Shown: positions 57,309-64,000 of the stretch, piece by piece
Layout: each line of letters starts with the position of its first letter
How positions within the stretch are numbered: position 1 is the stretch's first letter
Assembly: GCA_930633525.1 (NCBI GenBank)
Contig: CAKNFP010000002.1
Span: forward strand, 1,426,001 to 1,490,000
Direction of reading: 5' to 3'
Source: Hyphomicrobiales bacterium
GTDB taxonomy: Bacteria; Pseudomonadota; Alphaproteobacteria; Rhizobiales; Beijerinckiaceae
Length of the DNA: 64,000 bases
Position numbers and translations under genes: made by a program
The notes under the pieces: generated by a model
What the model was told of the DNA's origin: nothing
What the model saw: only the letters and a program-made list of their open reading frames with translations
The model's database searches: none

Positions 57309-58702
57309 GAGCTATGGCGGAAAGTGGGTGATGCTGGATTGAGAAAGGCGGCGTATCGAGGCGGGTGTCGAGCCTGCCAGAACCTCTTCGAGAGAGCGAT
57401 ACGCCATGAACGCATCTACCAATGTTTTACGCCTGCGTCAGCCCAATGAGATTGACGATCCCCTGACGGATATTCTGCGAACCGGTGCCCGCAAGTTGCT
57501 GGCTCAAGCCATCGAGATCGAAGCCGAGGCTTATCTCGCCAGCATGCGCGATCTGAAGCTGCCGGATGGACGCGAACGCCTGGTCCGGCACGGCCATGGG
57601 CCGGAACGGACCATTCAGACCGGCATCGGCCCGGTGGAGGTCAGCCGCGTCAAGATCCGCGATCGTGGTGCTGAGGGAGAGGACCGCATCCGCTTTTCCT
57701 CGGCGATCCTGCCGAAATGGGCGCGCCGCACCAAAAGCCTGGATGCGCTGCTGCCGATCCTCTACCTGCGCGGGCTCTCGACCGGCGACTTCCAGGAGGC
57801 GCTCTCAGCCTTGCTCGGCAAGGATGCTCCGAACCTCTCGCCCTCCGCCATTACCCGACTGACGGGCGAATGGCAGGCCGAGTACGAGCATTGGCAGGCG
57901 CGGGACCTGTCGGCCCGCCGATACGTCTACGTCTGGGCCGACGGCGTCTATCTCCAGGCCCGGATGGAGGATCAGGCCGAATGCATGCTGGTGCTGATCG
58001 GCGCCACGCCGGAGGGCAAGAAGGAACTGGTCGGCTTCCAGGCCGGGGTGCGCGAGAGCGCCCAGAGCTGGCGCGAGCTTCTCGTCGAGATCAAGCGAAG
58101 GGGCCTGTCCATCCCACCCCGGATCGCCGTCGGGGATGGGGCACTGGGCTTCTGGAAAGCGCTCGACGAGCTCTTTCCCGGCACGCATCATCAGCGCTGC
58201 TGGCTGCACAAGACCGCCAACGTGCTCAACAAGGTGCCGAAATCCGTGCAACCGGGCCTGAAGGCGGCCCTGCGGGAGATCTATCTCGCGCCCACCCGCG
58301 CGCAGGCCGAGGTGGCCGTCGATCTGTTTGCCGAGGCCTACCAGGCGCGCTATCCCAAGGCAGTGGAGTGCGTGCGCAAGGACCAGCGGGCGCTGCTGGC
58401 GTTCTATGACTGGCCGGCGGAACACTGGATCCATCTGCGCACGACGAACCCAATTGAGAGTGTGTTCGCTACGGTCCGACACCGTACGGTGCGTACCAAG
58501 GGCTCGCTGTCGCCGACCACCGCCCGGCTGATGGTGTTCAAGCTGGTGATGGCGGCCGCGAAGAGCTGGCGGAGATTGATGGGCGAAAACCAGTTGCCCA
58601 AGGTGATCGCCGGTGTCAGGTTTAAGGACGGCAGCGAGGTCATTCCGATGCCGACAAACAGCGCCGCCTGATCGGCCCGTCACCCAATATCCATCATAGC
58701 TC
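57309..58702 (+). mobile_element. IS256-family insertion sequence (1394 bp), apparently intact
   Basis: The ends are imperfect inverted repeats starting GAGCTATG on both sides (57309 inward and 58702 inward), with TGGGTGA conserved further in. Identical 9-bp copies of target DNA flank it. It holds one complete Mutator/IS256-type transposase gene. It interrupts the DppB-type permease gene in the same transcriptional direction. Confidence 0.92.
57406..58671 (+). CDS. IS256-family (Mutator-like) transposase
   Basis: The 421-residue protein has the family order: an N-terminal part with LTDILRTGARKLLAQAIEIEAEAYL, first Asp in YVWADGVYLQAR, GATPEGKKELVGFQAGVRES, second Asp in VGDGALGFWKAL, HHQRCWLHKTANVLNKVP and the Glu in TTNPIESVFATVRHRT. 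The product is full length, with no nonsense codon. It should be able to move the element. Confidence 0.92.
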   Translation: MNASTNVLRLRQPNEIDDPLTDILRTGARKLLAQAIEIEAEAYLASMRDLKLPDGRERLVRHGHGPERTIQTGIGPVEVSRVKIRDRGAEGEDRIRFSSAILPKWARRTKSLDALLPILYLRGLSTGDFQEALSALLGKDAPNLSPSAITRLTGEWQAEYEHWQARDLSARRYVYVWADGVYLQARMEDQAECMLVLIGATPEGKKELVGFQAGVRESAQSWRELLVEIKRRGLSIPPRIAVGDGALGFWKALDELFPGTHHQRCWLHKTANVLNKVPKSVQPGLKAALREIYLAPTRAQAEVAVDLFAEAYQARYPKAVECVRKDQRALLAFYDWPAEHWIHLRTTNPIESVFATVRHRTVRTKGSLSPTTARLMVFKLVMAAAKSWRRLMGENQLPKVIAGVRFKDGSEVIPMPTNSAA

Positions 58703-58711
58703 TGCCTATCT
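58703..58711. repeat. Target-site duplication, right copy
   Basis: TGCCTATCT matches 57300-57308 exactly and joins the IS end to the 3' part of the permease gene. Confidence 0.9.
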
Positions 58712-59340
58712 GGTGGGGACCGTCATCGCGCTGCCGATCGGCATCCTGTCGGCCTATCGGCAGCATAGCTGGTTCGACCAGATCGGCACTTTCCTGTCGA
58801 TGATCGGGTTTTCGGTGCCGACCTTCTTTACCGGGGTGCTGCTGATCGTGATCTTCTCGGTCGAGCTCGGCTGGTTTCCCTCGCTCTATGACACGACGCT
58901 GAGGGTGACGAACTGGGACAGTTTCCTGGCGCAGTTGCGGCAGATGGTCCTGCCGGTCATGGTGCTCGCCCTCTACAATGCCAGCCAGATCAGCCGGTTC
59001 ATGCGAGCCTCGATGCTCGACAACCTGCGTCAGGACTATGTGCGCACCGCCCGTGCCAACGGCCTGAGCGAACGGGTGGTGGTGCTGGTCCATGTGCTGC
59101 GCAACTCGATGATTCCAGTTGTGACCGTCATCGCGATGGGCGTGCCGCAGATCTTCGGCGGCGCCATCATCACCGAGCAGGTCTTCAAGGTGAACGGGAT
59201 CGGCGAACTGCTGATCTCGTCGATCCAGGCCAACGACGTGCCGATGGTCCAGACCCTGACCTTCATCTTCGCGGTGCTGATCGTGCTGTTCAACCTGATG
59301 GCCGACATCCTGTACGGCATTCTCGATCCGAGGATCCGCT

Positions 59341-60249
59341 ATGACTGAGATCGTCGCGACCGCTCCCCGCCGGCGCTCGAGCCAAGCACGTGATGTCTGG
59401 TGCCAGTTCCGCAGCCATCGTGGCGCGATGATCGGCGTGGTGATCCTCGGCGTGATCCTGCTGGCCGTCATCGCAGGTCCTTGGCTTTGGCATCTCGATC
59501 CAACCGCCATCGCTATGCGGATGCGCAACAGAGGGCCCTCCCTGGAGCATCCACTCGGCACCGACCATCTCGGGCGCGACATGCTGGCGCGATTGATCGC
59601 GGGCGGACGGGTTTCGCTGACGGTCGGCATGACGGCGATGGGGCTTTCGCTGATGCTGGGTACGCTGGTGGGCGTCTGCGCGGGATTCCTGCGCGGGCTC
59701 GACGGGATACTGATGCGGCTGACCGACCTGTTCCTCGCGCTCCCGCTGCTGCCGCTGCTGCTGGTCATGTCGATGCTGTTCCGCGAGCCGCTGTCGCAAT
59801 GGCTCGGCGCCGAGACCGGGGTCTTTCTGCTGATCGTCGCGGCCATCGGGGGAACGAGCTGGATGCATACGGCGCGCCTCGTCCGCGGCGAGGTTCTGAC
59901 ACTGAAGGAACGTGAATTCGTCCTTGCCGCCCGGTCGGTCGGCACGCGTAACGGCAAGATGATCCTGCGCCACATCCTGCCCAACGTGCTGTCGCCGATC
60001 CTCATTTCGGCCACGCTCGGGATCGCCAGCGCGATCATCACCGAAAGCTCGCTGTCGTTTCTCGGGCTCGGCTTTCCGCCGGATTTCCCGACCTGGGGTC
60101 GACTGCTCTACGACGCTGTTGACCAGATCCAGCTCTATCCGATGCGGGTAATCCTGCCGGGCATCGCGATCTCGCTGACGGTGCTGTCGGTCAACTATAT
60201 CGGCGATGGCTTGCGCGACGCGATGGATCCGCGGGCACGGGCGCGCTGA
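59341..60249 (+). CDS. Peptide ABC transporter permease, DppC type
   Basis: The 302-residue permease has a first helix (MIGVVILGVILLAVIAGPWLW, about residues 30-50), HPLGTDHLGRDMLARLIAGGR and five more helices. The EAA loop is ARSVGTRNGKMILRHILPN, with NYIGDGLRDAMDPRARAR at the end. It overlaps the disrupted DppB-type gene by 8 bases. Transcription through the IS may still reach it, but without DppB the channel is incomplete. Confidence 0.92.
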   Translation: MTEIVATAPRRRSSQARDVWCQFRSHRGAMIGVVILGVILLAVIAGPWLWHLDPTAIAMRMRNRGPSLEHPLGTDHLGRDMLARLIAGGRVSLTVGMTAMGLSLMLGTLVGVCAGFLRGLDGILMRLTDLFLALPLLPLLLVMSMLFREPLSQWLGAETGVFLLIVAAIGGTSWMHTARLVRGEVLTLKEREFVLAARSVGTRNGKMILRHILPNVLSPILISATLGIASAIITESSLSFLGLGFPPDFPTWGRLLYDAVDQIQLYPMRVILPGIAISLTVLSVNYIGDGLRDAMDPRARAR

Positions 60250-60256
60250 GCGAGGC

Positions 60257-60356
60257 TAGAGCATGTCCGCGTTTCCCGCGAAGCGCGGAGATGCTCCATC
60301 TCTTCGTCTAACGCATTTTCTTCACGCGAGCCGGTATCCACTTCACTCGAAAAGCT
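60257..60356. repeat. Dispersed palindromic repeat of rhizobial type with hairpin
   Basis: Starting just after the DppC-type gene, a hairpin at 60259-60296 pairs GAGCAT with ATGCTC and TCCGCG with CGCGGA. ATTTTCTTCACGCGAGCCGG and TATCCACTTCACTCGAAAAG follow. This resembles a repeat I know to be scattered in many Rhizobiales genomes. Here it may also end the permease transcript. Only one copy is seen in the window. Confidence 0.55.
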
Positions 60357-60374
60357 CCAGGCCGGAGTGGGCGT

Positions 60375-61643
60375 TCAGCCCTCGATCCGGTCCCGCAACT
60401 GATTGAACGGGCCGCGGCACAGCTGCACCATCCGTCCCAGCAACGCGCCGGCGACGACCCGCGGCGGTTGGCGCTGGGGCCACCAGTCGAGCCCCGCGGC
60501 GGGGTCTTCCAGGGTTCGGGCGAAGGCAATGGACAGAGCCGCCGAGGTCGGAACCCCTCGACCCGACCAGCCCGAAAGCGCCCAGAGCCCCTCGTCGAGC
60601 CGCTGTATCGAGGGCGTCTGGTCGAGAGCCATGCTGACGATGCCGGTCCACATGAATTCCCAGTCCAGATCCTCGAGCACTGGCCAGATCCGCGCCAGCC
60701 GGCGGGTCATGAAGCCAGCCGTATAGTCGAAGCGGCTACCCCGGCCTGGCTCCTGCAGGCCGCCAGTGATGACCCGTCCAGATGCATCGATGCGGAAAAA
60801 CATTGGGTCGTGATGGGTGTCGCCGAAATTCATGCCCGAGGGCATGACGCTCGCGCGCTCCTCGGCCGTCAGCGGCCGGCTCGCGACGGCGTAGCTCGTC
60901 AGCGGGAAGAAGCCCTGTGTCACAGCGCCGGGGATCGTGGCGGTCGAATAGGCGTCAGTCGTCAGCCCAACGGTCTTGGCGCGGATTTCCCCTTCCGGTG
61001 TGCGGATGCACCAGCGGCCGTCGCGACGCGAGAACGCGGTCATCGGACTGTCGGTGAAGACCTCGACCCCTAGCGACAGCGCGAGCCGCGCCAGTTCGCG
61101 GGCATAGCCGAGCGGATTGACATGGCCGCCCTCGCGGTGGACCCAGCCGCCCAGAAAGGCATGGGTGCCGGTGAGTTCTGCGACCTCCCCGGCGGAGAGA
61201 TAGCGCTCGGTCTTGCCATAGCCGGCGTATTTCGCCTGCGCCGCCCGGGTCGCTGTCAGGGTCCGGTCGTTATAGGCCGCGCTGAGCGTGCCCTTCTGGA
61301 CCGCTTCGCAGCGCAGGCCGTGGCGCGCGATCCGGTCGAAGACGCGTGCTCCGGCTTCAGCGAGGAGACCAACGCCTTTTCTGGGCAGGATCGCGGGATC
61401 GAGATAGCGGAAAACGGGAATGCACTGGCCGTGATTACGCCCGGAGCCGCCGGCGCCGATGCCGCGCGCCTCGATCACCGCGACGCGCGCGCCGGCCTCG
61501 GCCAGTTCGATCGCGGTCAGCAGGCCACCATAGCCGCCGCCGACCAGGAGCATGTCGACCTCGCGCGCGCCGGCGAGGCGCCCCGTCTCCGGGGCGGCGA
61601 CGGCGGTCAGCTCATAGGGCGGCTCGGAGGAGAACGGGGTCAT
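60375..61643 (-). CDS. DAO-type FAD-dependent amino-acid/amine oxidoreductase
   Basis: The 422-residue protein has the FAD motif VDMLLVGGGYGGLLTAIELAEAG (about residues 29-51), GIGAGGSGRNHGQCIP, and the closing motif LWALSGWSGRGVPTSAALS. It resembles glycine/gamma-glutamylputrescine-type oxidases. ATG 61643 overlaps the stop of the N-formylglutamate-amidohydrolase-like gene, so both are translated together. The frame is open upstream of this start, but there it runs antiparallel to no conserved sequence. It may oxidise an amine or amino acid released by the neighbour. Confidence 0.9.
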   Translation of the reverse strand: MTPFSSEPPYELTAVAAPETGRLAGAREVDMLLVGGGYGGLLTAIELAEAGARVAVIEARGIGAGGSGRNHGQCIPVFRYLDPAILPRKGVGLLAEAGARVFDRIARHGLRCEAVQKGTLSAAYNDRTLTATRAAQAKYAGYGKTERYLSAGEVAELTGTHAFLGGWVHREGGHVNPLGYARELARLALSLGVEVFTDSPMTAFSRRDGRWCIRTPEGEIRAKTVGLTTDAYSTATIPGAVTQGFFPLTSYAVASRPLTAEERASVMPSGMNFGDTHHDPMFFRIDASGRVITGGLQEPGRGSRFDYTAGFMTRRLARIWPVLEDLDWEFMWTGIVSMALDQTPSIQRLDEGLWALSGWSGRGVPTSAALSIAFARTLEDPAAGLDWWPQRQPPRVVAGALLGRMVQLCRGPFNQLRDRIEG

Positions 61644-62386
61644 GCGGCGACTCCCTCGTCGATGGCGGCCGTCAATGCGCCGGCCAGGCGGTTGGCCCAG
61701 CGGGCGCGGTCCTGCCCGGTCTCCAGAAGGTCGTTCGTCACCTCGAAGCCGCAGGCCGGAAGGCCCGTGCCATAGCTGTGCCAATCAACCGTGTAGACAC
61801 CGTTCCGACCGGAATAGGGCTGGTTGTCCCCCAGGACGAGACCCTTTTCCGTGCCGAGATGATCGAGCAGATGGCGCGACAGCGTGTCGTCGTCATGCCA
61901 GATCGTGCCGCCGTCCCAGGGGCGGTGCTGGCCTTCGAAAACGCGGGTGCAGCTGTGCAGCGCGAAGAAGAAGGGCCGTGGATGGCGCGCGGTCTGGCGC
62001 GCCCAGATCTCCCCCAGCAGCCGGTGATAGGGCCAGAAGACGGCGTCCTGCCGGGCTTCCCGCTCGGCTGCCGACAACGCCTCATTGGCCGCGATCGACG
62101 TGCCTTCCAGTGCCCGGGGGATCGAACGGGGGTCATCGACCCAGCGGTTCACATCGATGACGAGACGGCTGACGTCGCAGAGCACGATCGGCACATCGAT
62201 CCGTGCGGCGAGATCATGGGCGAGCTCCGCCACGCCGAGATCGCAGAAATAATGGCTCTCATGCCAGGCGGTGGCGAGCCCGAGATCGCCGAGCCCCGGT
62301 GGAATCGAGCGGCCGGCGTGATCGACCGCGATCAACCCGGGCAAGCGACCTTGCGGGTTCAGCACGATCGGCGAATTGGCATGCAT
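61640..62386 (-). CDS. N-formylglutamate amidohydrolase-family protein
   Basis: The 248-residue protein shows the family pattern IAVDHAGRSIPPGLGDLGL, DVSRLVIDVNRWVDDPRSIP, FALHSCTRVFEG and GVYTVDWHSYGTGLPACGFEVTNDLL. Conserved His and Glu/Asp residues would bind zinc. Classical members (HutG) release formate and glutamate, but relatives attack other N-acyl amino acids. It lies between the RpiR regulator (6 bases) and the DAO-type oxidase (overlap), in a block with a peptide-type transporter, so an imported N-acyl amino acid is plausible. Confidence 0.9.
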   Translation of the reverse strand: MHANSPIVLNPQGRLPGLIAVDHAGRSIPPGLGDLGLATAWHESHYFCDLGVAELAHDLAARIDVPIVLCDVSRLVIDVNRWVDDPRSIPRALEGTSIAANEALSAAEREARQDAVFWPYHRLLGEIWARQTARHPRPFFFALHSCTRVFEGQHRPWDGGTIWHDDDTLSRHLLDHLGTEKGLVLGDNQPYSGRNGVYTVDWHSYGTGLPACGFEVTNDLLETGQDRARWANRLAGALTAAIDEGVAA

Positions 62387-62392
62387 GGAAGG

Positions 62393-63259
62393 TCAGCTTT
62401 CCTTGGCGGGCTGCTCGGCCGCGCCGAGGTTGCGCAGCTCCTCGATGCGGGCGAGCCGGTCGCGGCTCCAGTCGCGGCAGCGCTGGCTGACCGCCGCGAC
62501 GATCGCCTCGATCTGGGCGGTGGCGACGACGCGGGAGCCGAAGGGCGAGGTCGAAGCGTCGGGTGAGGTCAGCACGGCGTCGGCATATTCCGCGATGGGC
62601 GAACGCCAGATGTCAGTGAACAGGCAAATACGGGCGCCGCTTCGTCGCGCGCCACGCGCGAAGGTCAGAAGCTCGCTCTGGTAGCGGCGGTAGTCGAAGA
62701 TGACGAAGACGTCCTGCGGGCCGGCGTCGACCAGCGTGTCATAGACGAAGCCCAGCATGAGCGGGGTGAAGGACACGCCTGGCCGCAGCTGGCCAAGCTG
62801 GATCGCCAGGCGCTGCGCGAGGTTCTGGCTGTAGCGCCCGCCCAGCAGCTTGATCGTCGCCCGTGGAGACACCAGCAGGTCGACGATCGCGTCGAATTCC
62901 GCCGGCATCGCCTGCGCGGCCGCGACCTGCAGCGCCTCGGCCTGCATCAGCAGGGTGCGCTGGTAGACATGCTCGGGCGGTTCTGCTGACGCTTCGGACC
63001 GGATGTTGTTCAGCGGCGAACCGAGCTGGCGCTCGACATCGGCGATCGCGGCAGCCTGGAAATCGGCGAAGCGCGAGAAGCCGATCTTGGCGAGGAAGCG
63101 CAGCACGGTCGGCGCACTGACCGAGGCCTGTTTCGCCAGCACCTCGACCGTCGCGAGGGCGCGTGTCGGATAGCCTTCGAGCAGGATCGAGGCGACCTTT
63201 CGCTCGGCCGTCGAGCGAGCTTCGCTGCGGATCCTGTCGAAAAGGGGCGGCGCGGACAT
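62393..63259 (-). CDS. MurR/RpiR-family transcriptional regulator
   Basis: The 288-residue protein has an N-terminal HTH (VLAKQASVSAPTVLRFLAKIGFSRFADFQ, about residues 38-66) and a C-terminal SIS sugar/phosphate-binding-type domain (IKLLGGRYSQNLAQRLAIQLGQL, VFVIFDYRRYQSELL). ATG 63259 is preferred; the frame is open to 63352. It is transcribed away from the binding-protein gene, next to the conserved 17-bp motif at 63270. Its ligand here may be an amino-acid-derived acid, since the surrounding genes handle amides, not sugars. Confidence 0.9.
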   Translation of the reverse strand: MSAPPLFDRIRSEARSTAERKVASILLEGYPTRALATVEVLAKQASVSAPTVLRFLAKIGFSRFADFQAAAIADVERQLGSPLNNIRSEASAEPPEHVYQRTLLMQAEALQVAAAQAMPAEFDAIVDLLVSPRATIKLLGGRYSQNLAQRLAIQLGQLRPGVSFTPLMLGFVYDTLVDAGPQDVFVIFDYRRYQSELLTFARGARRSGARICLFTDIWRSPIAEYADAVLTSPDASTSPFGSRVVATAQIEAIVAAVSQRCRDWSRDRLARIEELRNLGAAEQPAKES

Positions 63260-63269
63260 TCCTGTATTC

Positions 63270-63310
63270 TTTGTTACATATTGACTCAATCCAAGTATCT
63301 TGCACAGTAT
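63270..63310 (+). promoter_or_regulatory. Conserved operator/promoter motif, copy B
   Basis: TTTGTTACATATTGACT at 63270-63286 matches the motif at 56782-56798 in 16 of 17 bases and in the same orientation. Its TTGACT can be the -35 of the binding-protein gene, with CAGTAT 18 bases later (63305-63310) as -10. A further TGTTACA lies at 63310-63316. It abuts the RpiR-type gene and is the likely autoregulatory site. Confidence 0.65.
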
Positions 63311-63384
63311 GTTACAACAATCAATGCATCCTCCACCCGGTAGCTCAGCCAAGCGAACCGGGGGCTGCGACAGGAGATGACGGA

Positions 63385-64000
63385 ATGAGCATGGCCAAGT
63401 TCCTGACCACGGCCGCGCTTGCGCTGCTGCCCTTCGCCGCGCATGCCGAGCGGGGCTCGGATGGGGATCTCAAGATCCTCTACTGGCAGGCCGCTTCCAC
63501 GCTGAACCCCTACCTGTCCGGGATCGGCAAGGAGGTCGATGCGGCGGCGCTCATCGTCGAGCCGCTCGCGCGGTTCGATCCGCAGGGCACGCTGGTGCCG
63601 CTGCTGGCGGCGGAGATCCCGACGAGGGAGAATAACGGCATCTCGGCCGACACGACGATGATCACCTGGAAGCTGCGCCCGGGTGTCAAATGGGCCGATG
63701 GCAGCGCCTTCACGGCGAAGGATGTGGTCTTCACCTGGAAATATTGCACCGCGCCGGGCGCGGGCTGCGCCGCCTCGAATTCCTTCGACGGCATCAAGGA
63801 CATCCTGGCCAAGGATGACCTGACAATCGAGATCCGGTTCGCGCAGCCGACGCCCTACCCCTATGTGCCTTTCGTCAGCTCGACCACACCGGTGCTGCAG
63901 GAAGCGCAGTTCAAGGACTGCGTGGGCGCCAAGATCGCCTCCTGCACCGCGCAGAACTTCGCGCCGATCGGCACCGGTCCCTACAAGGTCAAGGAGTTCA
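63385..64000 (+). CDS. Peptide-type solute-binding protein, family 5 (C-terminus beyond the window)
   Basis: The visible 205 residues start with a Sec signal peptide (about 1-21, cleavage near AAHA-ER). The mature part reads LKILYWQAASTLNPYLSG and TWKLRPGVKWADGSAFTAKD, then ends GTGPYKVKEF at the window edge. The family-5 hallmark is clear. AGGAG lies 9 bases before ATG 63385. It would feed the DppB/DppC/fused-ATPase transporter of the same block, sharing its conserved control motif. Confidence 0.92.
   Translation, partial: MSMAKFLTTAALALLPFAAHAERGSDGDLKILYWQAASTLNPYLSGIGKEVDAAALIVEPLARFDPQGTLVPLLAAEIPTRENNGISADTTMITWKLRPGVKWADGSAFTAKDVVFTWKYCTAPGAGCAASNSFDGIKDILAKDDLTIEIRFAQPTPYPYVPFVSSTTPVLQEAQFKDCVGAKIASCTAQNFAPIGTGPYKVKEF

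Larger units (their letters stand above)
56938..59348 (+). pseudogene. DppB-type peptide permease, split by an IS256-family element
   Basis: The 5' part (56938-57308) encodes a first helix, LLLGLAPGDPMAQLPL, and ends VVGLAYL; the 3' part resumes at 58710 with LVGTVIALPIGILSAYR. It then runs through the EAA loop ARANGLSERVVVLVHVLRNS to ILDPRIRYD. Removing the element plus one 9-bp target copy (1403 bases) restores an unbroken 335-residue DppB-type permease in frame. The remaining gene is otherwise undamaged, so the insertion is probably recent. The transporter should be inactive in this copy. The gene overlaps the DppC-type gene by 8 bases. Confidence 0.9.

Noticed and set aside
58680..60041. 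453-codon minus-strand open frame
   Set aside because: Antisense to the permease genes; the translation is full of Arg, Gln and His and has no family pattern.

Overview
The window reads as an accessory, catabolic region of a high-GC alphaproteobacterium. Family content, tandem solute-uptake operons, rhizobial-type insertion sequences and a dispersed repeat at 60257-60356 point to the Rhizobiales (Bosea/Mesorhizobium-like). The genus is my inference. I saw no rRNA, tRNA, CRISPR array, replication gene or phage gene.

Layout. (1) 1-5090: a partial autotransporter running off the left edge, then a gene-poor stretch with one small protein and two decayed IS5-type elements. (2) 5091-13519 (minus): marR, peptide-type solute-binding protein, two permeases, a COG0523 metallochaperone-like GTPase and two paralogous YtcJ-type amidohydrolases. 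A divergent M20 amidohydrolase lies at 13709, with a strong dyad operator between. (3) 15393-21554 (plus): two tandem AspA/AstE-type zinc deacylases, a second peptide-type binding protein with two permeases, and an XRE-cupin regulator. Neither transporter has its own ATPase. (4) 22039-28856: an amino-acid/imine module (DadA-like oxidase, ornithine-cyclodeaminase-like protein, RidA, GlxR-like reductase, ABM monooxygenase, Lrp regulator). A divergent AstE-like protein lacks a zinc-ligand histidine, and chimeric gene fragments mark one end. (5) 28888-37994 (minus): one long operon with a PotDBCA-type transporter, RraA-like aldolase, LldD-like 2-hydroxyacid oxidase, DUF3604 protein and DapA-like aldolase; a GMC oxidoreductase lies divergently at 38524. 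(6) 40495-42152: IS3 remnants and an intact-looking IS3 element. (7) 42399-54600: an Fbp-type transporter operon encoding HMG-CoA-lyase-like, CoA-transferase and Baeyer-Villiger monooxygenase proteins. Divergent to it are aldehyde dehydrogenase, split transketolase and an IclR regulator. (8) 54764-64000: a peptide transporter (fused ATPase, two permeases, binding protein) with an N-formylglutamate-amidohydrolase-like protein, a DAO-type oxidase and an RpiR regulator. Its first permease gene is split by an IS256-family element with a clean 9-bp target duplication.

How they work together. Each block has the same design: a binding protein and permeases import a small organic molecule, hydrolases, oxidases or aldolases act on it, and a local regulator controls a divergent promoter. 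The most notable signals are the 17-bp motif shared by two control regions of block 8, the MarR-type operator at 13569-13607, the unassigned pathway in block 7, the DUF3604 operon in block 5, and the AstE-like protein with the missing ligand. Substrates cannot be read from the sequence and are not claimed.
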